Assembly (NCBI GenBank): GCA_039707465.1
Contig: CM077644.1
Span: 77,770,875 to 77,834,874 of the forward strand
Origin: Rhabdophis nuchalis
Taxonomy: Eukaryota > Chordata > Lepidosauria > Squamata > Natricidae
DNA: 64,000 nt
Reading direction: 5' to 3'
Shown: positions 38,001-50,000 of the stretch, piece by piece
Numbering within the stretch: position 1 is the stretch's first letter
Layout: every line of letters begins with the position of its first letter
Program-made: the position numbers and the translations under genes
The notes under the pieces: generated by a model
The model's database searches: none
Told to the model about the DNA's origin: nothing
The model's input: only the letters and a program-made list of their open reading frames with translations

Positions 38001-41000
38001 ATTGTTAAGTAATGCAGTCACGTAATGAGCTGTATTTTATGACCCACATTGCTTAACAACAGAATTCTGGTGCCAATTTTCGATAGCCTATATTTTCACC
38101 CCCAAACGATTCTAATGCCACAACATGATTTTAATAGATACATTAAATTACTAAACAGGCAGCAAATCTTACTCCCCACTCACTGTGAAATCATTGTGTA
38201 AACATTAGATTTATTCTTTCTTTCTTTCTACCTCCACATCCTTTCATCTTATTTAGCAACCAACCTTTAAGTCAATTTTCAAGTGTTCTATAATTCAAGT
38301 CTATCCTCTTTATTATAATATTTTTTGAAAATCAATATACAGAGGGCAATTTTCTCATACGTAGAATGCTGAACTGTGCAAACACAACTTTAAAAAGCGT
38401 ACGGATGTAGATGTAATATTTTATATTAGTCGATACAATCTCATAAGAAACCTTTAGATGCAATATTAATTATTTCTGCCAAAAGAAAAGAAAAAATTGC
38501 ATAAGGCCCAAACAATTTTCTTGTTTATATATTTGCATAGGAAACTCAAAAAAAAATATTTTGGTATTGCTTCCAAAGTTGAAACTATAGATCTTTCTAT
38601 ACAGTATTAATGTTCTATAAATAATTTCCACTAATTTACCTTTGTCAGTCATTACAATTTTGTCACATTGTACTTCCTTTATCTTTGGTGCTCCATTTAA
38701 TGTTTGCATCGTTCTATTGGCATATTGATCATTACCAATTCTGTTTTTACAGAGTTCCATATAAGCAATATTCCTTTTCCTTTGGAAAACAAAAGATATG
38801 CATTCAAAGTGCTGTATGCAAATACTTCAACTTCAACCAAATATCCTTTTTCTTTGCAGATATCTCCTTAGAAATAATATCTCCATAGATATTGTACATG
38901 GAAACTAATTCTTAAATGGTACTACAATAGATATGGAATTCTGAAGTTGCAGGCCCTTAGTACTCTGTTGGATTTACTTTTAAGCAGATATGGAAAGAAT
39001 TGCGCTGTGAAATGTTTTGGAATTCTTTTGTGGCAGTTCTGAAATGTGCGTTTTTCTAACCAGATTAACAGATGTGAATCAGTAAATAAACAATATTGCT
39101 TGTTTTTTTGGACCCTGCACAGCTTTTATATTTCTTTCTGCACATCTTTGTTTTACTTCAATTGCCCATTAGAACCTTAGGATCTAGAGAAGGGAGGAGC
39201 AACCATGGTCCCTTTCCGATTTATGGATTTCAACATATGGCTGGGCTCAGGAATTCTGGGAGTTGAAGTCCACAGGTCATAAATGGGCCATAATTGCCCA
39301 CCTCGATCTAGAAAAAATAACTGTTACAGCTCACTTGTAGATAGATATAATGAGGCAAATAATATTTGTGTTGTTTTCCCATAGCTGACCGGACTGTAAA
39401 ACATTAGATATGCTCAGTGGTGGCAAATTTATAGCATGAAATCAATCATTTGGGAATGTATCAAGCAAGAAACAGATGATTGGCCTGATAGCTTACCATT
39501 TTCTACAGTGACTGGCAGTGATTGAGAGGATCTTGTGGAGTGAGACACTTGTGAAAATAATAATAATAATAATCTTTATTGTCATTGTAAAAATTACAAT
39601 GAAATTGGTGATGCAATACAAATGTGATTTTGATAATTAGGAGCTGGCCAGAGACTTGGTGATGATGGCTATTGAAATACTTCAAGTTCTCTTTAATCAT
39701 ACATGCCTTCCTTGAAAATGTGACCCTTCATTCTACTGTGCAACATGATCATTTTTTAAAATCTCAGTCATACTCCATGCATTATCAGTGATTGCTAATT
39801 TAATGAAAACATATAAAGGTCTTATAATGGGGTATCTTAACATTTAATGACTTATTTCTTTTTAAAGTAGCTTTTGAGATTGTAGGAAGGAGTTGAGAAT
39901 CATAATTCAAAATATCTCAAAAGCATTAGTTGGAAAATACCATCCTAAAATATAATATGAAATATTGTAACTTGTAGATTAATATAGAATAGATATAATA
40001 GTAAACTACAGTAAGCACATACATTTCTTCTTGTGCCACTATGACATGATGGAAACTTTCACTTATGGTTTAAATTACTCAGACTGGATCTCTAAATTAA
40101 CTGTGACTTATTAAAATAATCCAGTTTCATATAAGAACACTCTTCAAAACTTGAACTTTATATGAACCCATCTAGTTCTATAAATCTATGTCCATGCAGT
40201 CAGCAGGAGTTGAGCAAAACTCAACAGATATTTGATTTGACATTTGCAATTTTACCATGTTCAGATATAAAGCTAAAGTGTAACCAGTTAAACAAGAGAT
40301 TATCTTTTTCAAGTATCTGCAAAAGAGGAAACAGGAAATGAGAATGCACAAGACAAAAGCTGCTTTAGATAATGCTAAACTATAACTCAATGTAACAGTA
40401 AAATACTTTGTTGCTAGGAAACACACTAGAAGGCGATATGTGGCTCTCAAATCTTGTTCCACAATTTCCACAATCCTTCAATACTAGTTGTGCTTTCTAG
40501 AGCTGCTGGGAATTGCAGTTCACTAACCTAGAGTGATCATAGATTGCTCTTCCTTGATACAGCAGAAACAAAATACATTTTGTTATATTTGTAATACAAA
40601 CCATCATAGGAACAATTTCTGAAGTTATAAGCCATATTGCACTGAAAAGTTGCTAACAAGAGGCACGGTTATGTAATAACCATTGCACTATGCTTACCTG
40701 ACATCATCGGCTTCTTCAGATTCTGAGGATATCATAGCAGTTGGCATGTTAAATATCCAAATTGTTTCAGTCTCAGTCAGTAATATATCCACAGTCTTTT
40801 CTAAATCGTGCTTTGTCAGTTGTTCTAACATCTCCTCTCTTCTAACCTGGACATCTACCATGAGAGAAAATGAATTCATTTAGCATTTATAGGTCATGTG
40901 CAGGTTATTGGAACAATGAACATAAACATTTTTTTCTTTTATATGAATAGGTTTTTCTTCTAAGGTGTATAGACTTCCTTGATGTATAGACTTGCTAGAG

Positions 41001-44000
41001 AGTGTAAATATCTAAAAGCAACATTCAGTATGCTCCTCTATTCTTGATGTTGCTTCAGGAACATTTGGTAAAAGAAGGCTTCAATGTAGTAGGTATAATT
41101 CTGTTCATCAATAAACTATGGTATGGGCAAGTAATACTTAAAACTAGCCAAGACACGATATCAAGCACTTTTTAAAGAACATGTTACCAGGGAGACATAC
41201 AGAAGAGTTGCAGTTCAGTAACATCCATAGCATAGAGCTGAGATCAGAGAGTATACAGTATTGACCATTTTAGGCTACATTACCAGGACTTATTTACTGA
41301 TATTGATGCCTTTGATTTTATTAAACTTCAAAACATTTTTGTACTATAGTTATTTTTATTTTGTTGTTTTTATTATTATTACTATCATCATTAGATATTT
41401 CTTCCATCCTTTTTTATATAATGTATAATTCATGTTGTACTGCAAGCTGCCATGAGTCTGGTAGAGGTCAGCAACCTATAGTAACAGTGCCAAAGGAGAA
41501 GAAAAAAATGATTATTCAAATATTTTTATGTAGATTTTTACCTGTAAAACTAGAAATTGTGTCTCGTCTAAATCCGGGCTCCACAATCTCTTCTGCCATT
41601 GATTCAGTAGAAGCAGTTGATTTTGTAACACTGCCACTCCCATAAGTTCTGTAGTTTCAATAGAACATTTTATAAGTAAGGGAAATGAAATAGCAAATGA
41701 CAAAGAAGGAATATTACATATGAACAAAAACATATTCACAGAACTACTGATAGCTTAGTAGTTTTTAGCTGCTTATAACATTATATACTAGAGGACAAAA
41801 TATTCACATGTAACATATTTGCACTGACTTTGTTACAGAAAAGGCAAATACAAAGGAAATGACGAGACATTGATTTGAAATCCATTCTTCATGAAATAGT
41901 TCACGAAATATTTCTATTCTATTTCACATAATATGATTTCTGATTAAGTCATGTTTCCAAATTAGCTTGCCCCCCACAAGGACAAGAATGATACATGAAA
42001 AAAGAATTAATTAATACATTAAACTGCCTTATAATAGAATGCAGTTCATTTCTCTCTGTATATTTTTGTAGGACCCAGCAATTATTCTTCACTTGCTGAA
42101 GTCTATGGGCTAAAGTGCAATAAGAATGAACTTAGGTAAGCTCCGATTCATATATCTTCTTCCCACCCCAATATACATAAGAAAAATTCCACCAATTTAT
42201 GTTTTCAATCAACTATGCCTTAACAGTTACAAACCATATCTTATAAACTATTTCTCATTTTAAGAATTGAATTTTTAAAAAAAAAGAATGTTTCAATTAT
42301 TTTAATTATAGCGGGGAAAGGTGGCTTACTTTAAGAAATGTAGTTTAAGAGTTAGCCACTGTTTGAGGTTCAGGAGCTATTAATTGTGGAGTTAATCTAC
42401 CACAAATGAAGTTTCAGTATCTTGTCAAGGAGGAAACCTTTAGTTTTCTGCATCTGCTTCTCTTTAATAAAATTATATTTTTCTGGGTTTTTGTTGTTGT
42501 TGATTCAATTATCATCTGTTCTTTGTGAAACTTACAACAAATAGCAAATCCTTTGTTACAGTATGGTATTCAGCAGAGCTGTCCACTTTTGCCCTTGCTT
42601 TTTGACTTAATCCTTGGAGCTTTAGCTACTATTGTTAGGCAATCTTCAGATATTATTGTTGTTTCTTTGGCACATTATGAAAATTTAAATTGTAAATTTG
42701 ATATTTTAGTTCTCTGCCTATTTTATACAGATAATATAATATATTGGAAAGTATTCTGGTTATAAGATCAATTGGGATAAATGATGTGATAAACAGCAAG
42801 GACTTTGTGTAGATGTTACATTAGAGTAGGGCTGCAGGCCAGATATGTCACCCACTGGTTACGCCCACACCCGGTTCAGCAAAGGGGAGGAAAAGTCATG
42901 ATATGTCACGTGACACTGCTGTGACAATGGAAGTTTAACACCCCTGCATTAGAAAAAATCAGGATGGGTTTTGACAAAGTGATCTTATATGTTGTCATAT
43001 CATACCTGGAAAATGGACCTGCTAAACTAATACTAGCTACAGAAGTTTGTTGCATTGATAAAGAAGACAAGAAATCAGGTTGAGTCACCCCAGCAAAATC
43101 ATGTACTGATAAAATTTTGCTTTGTCTGTGTGCAACATTCAATTCTGGACGATAAAGTGGACGAGGTGTCACATCTTTTCCCTGTTCATCAAAAACCTGT
43201 AGATGTAATAAATAACAAAAGTATAATAAAACAGCTGATTTCCCTCAGCCCCAGTCTAGAAACCAATAGAAAATGGCAATTGTTACCACTAAGAAGATAA
43301 TATGATATGGCTTACTTCAAGACTGCAGCTTTGAGCTGATATTCTATACATAAATTCAGAAGGAAAACAAGGCAGATATTGATTATAATAGCACATGCTT
43401 CCAGATTTCAAATTCTAGCATTTTTTTTTCATAGGACCACTTTATTATGAATGAACATAAAATTTCTTTTTTCTGATTTTTAAGAAATTACCAGGCTTAA
43501 GCAGGTATTAGGAAAAAGGAGAGCTTTTTAAAAATTGGCTTTAATTGGCTTCAATTAAATGTGAAGTTTTATTTATTCTAGACTTGCCTCCTTGTAATCC
43601 AAATTGTTCTGATGGAATTTTGTAAAACAATTTTCCAAACCATCATAAATAAGCAAAGAAATAGTCAAATATATAGTTATATAAGAGCATAACTGTGAAT
43701 GAAAGAAAACGCTTGAATATTTTATTTTAACAATATTTAAAATAATGGATTTCCCCGTTAATTTGATTAAAAAGATTCAGATCTTTTCTTTAAAGAGTGG
43801 GTATCTCCTATTAGCCCAGATATGCTACTTTTCTTCATGAAATCTTTCCGGGTACTTTTAAGAGTACATTAGAATATTAGGAGTTAGACTCCATTAAAGT
43901 AGCATGGAAATTATATAACATCATGGCTGAAAAATTCACAAAGCACATTAAGATTCTTAATCTGTTTAAAGACTTTTAGGTAATTGTTTGATTTATAAAA

Positions 44001-47000
44001 TGAATAAATTGTTCAGCCAATGTGTGAAAAAGGGACCAAATGAAATGCCTGATTCTGCAATCCACTTAAAGTGAACATTTGCAAGCACATGATGAAGTAC
44101 ATCAAGTTGAATGACTCTTCTAACTAACTTACTTTGTACTTAACCAAGCTATTTCCTATAATTTCTATTACATTTTTTAAAACTGGGTATTCCCTGAACC
44201 TAGAAACATTTGTATGCCAACCATCTTCATTCCGGATTTTATATTTGCTTACATAGCATTATCAACATGCAAGAAACTTTACAAAATACAAGATCAGGAG
44301 GACTTACATGTTAACAACATGGAATAGCTAGAGGATAACAGAGGAAGAGAAGGAAAATGGACTTCAGAAGAATAGAGAAAAAAGTTTAACTATTTTTACT
44401 TCCATATAGCTTGACTGTTTACAAGACTTAATGAAAGTCTTAATGGATTTTGAAAGGAGTAAGTATGATTTAGGTGTTTGAGCAACAGAACAAGCCCCAG
44501 GAATGCCTATGGAAATTCTCAGTCATCCAGGTGATGGTTGTCCCCAAGGTGCTTTTTTCAAGAGGCAACTGGACTTCGTAGTTTTTCTTTGAAGACTTTT
44601 CGCTTCTTATCCAAGAAGCTCCTTCAGCTCTGACACTATTCCCAATATCCTATCAAAGCTGAAGACGCTTCTTGGATGAGACGCGAAATGTCTTCAAAGA
44701 AAAAACATAAAGTCCAGTTGCCTCTTGAAAAAAGCACTTTTGGGACAAGCACCAAGAATTATAAACAAACAAAAAACCAGCAGAATCACTAGAATGGGAA
44801 GATTAATAATTTGTAATTTCTTCTGAAGTCATGAAACCATCATTGTTTCACTATTAATGTAATGAGAACTGGTTAAATATCACCTCAGTAAAGACTGGGT
44901 GACATAGGAAGATGTTGTAAATCACTAATTGAAAAATAGCTTGTGTCACAAATAGTGGAGTTTCTTATGTTTGTGATGGGTGACCATATAAATTGAATAC
45001 ATAACTAAATAAATAAAAGTTAGTACAGGATACTAAGAAAAACATAAACTTTCCTGTGTACTCAAAATAAACTATTTATCGAGTCATCCGGTGACGTCAT
45101 GACGGAAGGAGCAGGCTGAAGACTTAGATCTGAAGCCGATCGCCCCGTTTACCGCGTCTGGCGGCTACCCGAAAGGGAGAACTACCAAGCTTTTCATTTT
45201 AACTGAGTCTTTCCCAATAAGAGACTTGTGTTCTACTAGCCAGTTATGAAGAAAGAATAGTTTGAAGGAATAAGACTTGCATCTTCAGCTTGATGTGGGG
45301 TCAGGGGACAGCTATTTGTTCTGAATATACCGTACTTTTCGGACTATAAGGTACACCAGATGTGAGATGCACCTGAATTTACAGGAGGAAAACAAGAAAT
45401 TGTTTTTTGCCTCCAGGCATCGCATTTTCACCCTCCTTGGCCCCCAGAAGCACTCTGCAATGCTCGGTGAGGCCCATTTTCACCAAAAACGGGCTCATTT
45501 TTGGGCTCCCAAGCCCTCCATGCATCACGTTTTCACACACACACACACGGCCCCCAGAAACACTCCGCACAGCCCATTTTTGGCCTGCAGAGTGCTTCTG
45601 GAGGCGATGCACTGAGGACTTGGGAGCCCAAAAACAGACCCGTTTTTTGCTAAAAGGGGCTGTGCAGAGTACTGCAGAGTGCTTCTGGGGGCTGGAGAGG
45701 GCAAAAACATGATGCGCGGAGGGTTTGGAAGACCAAAAACGCCCGTATTTGGTCTATAAGACACATCTACATTTTCACCTAATTTTAGTGGGGGAAAGTG
45801 TGTGTCTTATACTCTGAAAAATACAGCAGTCAAAATTTCAGAGCCAAGTCCATTAAAAATATTTTTTTTAATTGCTGATAGCCTGGCTAGACATCTAGCT
45901 CTTCTCTATATTACATAAGTAATATACTTACATATACTTATGTAATTAGTTTTATGTAATATAGCGCTAATTATTACATAAATGGAAGAGGACAAATGTC
46001 TCTTATGTTTAAATACAATGAAAGGTGGATACATAGAATTGCAGAGCAGTCAGCTTCTAATTGGGAAGATTCTAAAACAGATTGTAAAGTAATTGTAAAC
46101 AGATAATTAAAAGCTACATAGACCTGGTGAAAATAAAATATAGACTGGTGAAAAAAAATACAAAATCTTACAGTAGTTCTCAATGGGTCTACAATGAATG
46201 TTGCATCATATATAAACTCTCATAATTAAATGACAGACTTATGTCTATACAAGAATTAACTTTTCATTAAAACTAAAAATATGTACTATATCTGCAGCTT
46301 AGAAGGCAACTAAGCAACTCAGGCATTGGGTTTAATTGAGTATTTTATGCAAGATGTTCCATTGTTTCCAGCCTTAGTATTAAAACCACATATCCAGTTG
46401 TATAACAGGAGCAGGAAATAATATTTTAATTTCTTTAGAAATAGATGCAATTCTTACATTACACTTGTGTTTACAATATATTTAAATATTCTTTTTTTAA
46501 TCATAATTCCATTTTAAAATTGTTGCCCATTGCTTGAATTTTTATTATTTTTTCAAATGATCTCTGGATAATGGTTAGAAAATATACCGTCTTTCCCCAA
46601 AAATAAGACAGGGTCTTATTTTCTTTTGACCCCGAAATAAACAATTGGCCTTATTATCCGGGGAGGTCTTATTTTTGGGGAAACGGGTAGCTCATTTCAA
46701 GAGACAAAATATGCAGATACATTTACTGTTACATCATGCAGCATAATGTTACTATCTTGAATTGGCATTCTTATTTAAAATAAATTATCATTTAATTTTA
46801 TGAAATAATACCAAGGGAAAATAACACTCATGTTTCTCACTTTTGGAACTATTCAAGAAGAAAGATTTTAATTTATATGTTATCTGAAATAATAATAGCA
46901 ATGATAAGTTTTTGTGGCAAAAGAAAACAAAGTAGTACCGATAGTACTGGCACCTTGGATGCAACCGTAAAACAACTGCAGTATTACTTGAACACCTTCG

Positions 47001-50000
47001 GCATTGACAAATTCACCATTAGCTAATTACAAAAGGCAACTTTGCTCAGAACAGCTTACATCTTGCAACGATACCTCTGACACCATTGAACATCAACATC
47101 TGCCTATCCCAGGTTCTTGGAAGGATTTGATAGGTAGATAAGAATGCCACATCCAGTCTGAACATCTGGCTGATTTGTGTGATGAACTAATACATTTCTA
47201 ACATTTTTGCATCTTAATAGCCCTTTATCAGATTTAACCGTTAATTAGATCTACATTTATGATTTATATAGTGCCTGATTACCTGGACAAGAGGTTTGCT
47301 GGGTAAAGGACCCTTTTCCATTTTTGGTTCTGAAGTGATTATGATACTCCTGCGACCCATTGAACTAACTTTACTGTTTTGCATGGCACTAGCGAAACTC
47401 AATCGTCTCCCAGATGTTGAAGATGATGGTAACTTCTTATACGTATTTTGTTCTTTTGTGAGGCTCCTGGTAAAAAATAGATGAGTATACAGATTAGAAG
47501 TTACAAAGTTGATTCAAATTAATTTGCCCTTTAAAATTTGACACATTTAATGTAACTTATTTCTCAAAACAATATTATAATTTATTATTTCTTAACAAAG
47601 ACAGGTGTTATTGGACTATAACTGAGAATACGGTGACAATTACAAAACTACAGTCTGTACATTTTAAGGACACCAGATTAGTAGAATGTGCTATAGGTTT
47701 TTATAGTAAGCAGCAGGGGTGGGTTCCTGCCAGTTCTAACCTCTTCTATAGAAGCGGTTCCACAAATCTACCCTGCCGTTTAGAACCAGTTCCAGCTCCC
47801 TCCCCCTGCCTGTCCGCACATCATCAAGATGAAGAGTGAGAGGAGGAATTCTGGGAGTTGAAGTCCACAAGTCTTAAAGCTGTCAAGTTTGAACACCCCT
47901 GGGTTTTTTTTTTCTAAAGGGTTAGGGGTGCAAGGGTCTTGTTTACGTTTAGGTTTTATTGGACTTATATGCCGCCCTTCTCCCAAAGGACTCAGGGTGG
48001 CGTACAGCATAAAAACACATATTACAAAAGTTAAAAAAAGATTAAATAGAATATCCAAAAACCCATTTGACAATTGACAATTAAATTTAAAAATTAAATT
48101 AAAATTAACAATTAAAATTAATAATTTATTTTATTCAACTTGTAACTTGACAGCTTTAAGACTTGCGTGCTTCAAATGCCAGTTTCTTTGTTTAATAATT
48201 TTTTTTATTTTTTGTTTTAAAACAAATACAACACAAAAAATTCTCTTTCTTTACATACTATAGAAAGTGTATCAGTTGGTTACAAAAAGCTTTCGTGCAT
48301 CTCTTCCACAGTCTTCACCAATAATTCATATCAAATCATATGTTTTAAATTAAATATATTCATACATATTACTATCATCAGGCCTCAGTTTTCATTTGAC
48401 TAACTTGTTTTAGCGTCCTTGTGCATAGAATATTCCAAAATTTAAAACATAACCACATAATGGCATTTCATTAGCTATTACCAATATCATCCACTAACAA
48501 TAGATTCTTATGACCTGTTCTAAATAAGTCAATAATATTTATTATTTTATCTAGTCCTCCTTTCTAAATCACTGTTTTATCACTAAATTTCACTAAATTT
48601 CACTAATTTTTTAATTGTATGCTTTCACATATCAACCTGTATCTTTCCAGAAATAAGGCAATCTAATGTCTTTTGCCATTTGTGACGTTAATCTTCTAAT
48701 AATTCTCCTTGGTCAAATTTGTGTGGACTTCTCTTCGCAGCTCTTTGCTTGTTGCATCTCTTGTATAATCTTGATATACCCTCCATCTGTTTCCTCAATC
48801 AGCTTATCTTTAGTTATCAATGGTGTTTCTGATAAGATTTCTCTCCTTAAGTCCATCAATTATTTTCTTTTTTCTTCTTCTGTACCTTGCCATCTGGGGT
48901 AGAGTTCCTGACCCTCTAACTCCCCTTTCCATATTCCAACTACAATCCATTCACCATGGATGTCAACAGATTTCTTATCTTTGTATTTAGGACTCTAACC
49001 TCCACTTTTTCCAATTGATAAACATCTCCAAATTCTCCATCATATTTTGCTGTTATGTGCTCTATGTTTTTCAATTTCTTCTCGATTTTCTCTGATACCT
49101 CAAGTAATTTTTGAATTCCAGACATTATCTTTTGCAATGTTAAGGTTTCTTTTTGGAGTTGAAATTGTGCCATTTTTCCAACTGGTAGACACTGCTACTC
49201 TGGTTTTCAAAGCTTTTTATTAGATTGACCACAAGTTCACTTATAATTTTTCACACTAGGACCTTGTTTTCACTTTTTTATAATTGACAATAAACTTCAA
49301 AAGAGCACCTGCATAAAACAATTCGTGCTCTTCTTCTTATCACTCTCTATAAACAAGCTGCATGGCCTTGAAGTGTAAATCCAAATGATCAAAGAGAGAA
49401 GTGAAAGTACAATGTTTCCAATGCTCAAGCCTCCAGCCTCCAAGAAGCAGTGTTGTTTCTTTTCCCTCTGATGTTACAACCCTCTTTGTACTCTTTTTTA
49501 TATTCCAAATTTAAACGAAGTAAAATTATTGAATTAAATAAAATAGAAAAAAATAAAGAGCTCATGTAGAAATGAAAAAAAAGTCTTTTGATCCATAGGT
49601 TACAAAAATAAAGAACAAAATAGAAGAAAAACTAATCCGTTCACTTTAAAAGGCTTGCGTAGTTTCCATCCATAAAATAACATTTAAAAAGTAAGATAAC
49701 ACACTGTCCAATTCAATCCAAAGCTTAATTTCGCCACTTATTTCTTCTGTTCTCAAATTGAATTTAGCTTTAAGGGTTTTTTTTGGGCAGTCTCTTTTAA
49801 AACAGTAAAAATTCCTCACCAGCTGTAGACACTTTCTGTTTCCTTCCATTCCAGAGCCATCCCAACTTCATCAGCCAGGGCTGAGCTTTTGTTGTCGGCT
49901 AGAACTTCTCCTGGATCAATCAGGGACTTTGCGGTGTCCCTGAGATCAGCAGGACGTATTCTTCCTGATCACTGCCTCTATGGGATGGTTTAGGCCCATA

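Noticed and set aside
42553..42765. 70-codon frame as a host gene
   Set aside because: The residues match a decayed L1 reverse transcriptase block, and the catalytic motif is altered (YTDN).
45367..45712. Overlapping 80-100 codon frames on both strands
   Set aside because: All lie within the MITE at 45329-45829 and repeat its CCCCCAGAA motifs; no protein family fits.
48595..48640. Short spaced repeats (CACTAAATTT) as a CRISPR-like array
   Set aside because: Three adjacent copies of a 10-mer with no spacers, in a vertebrate intron: ordinary tandem repetition.
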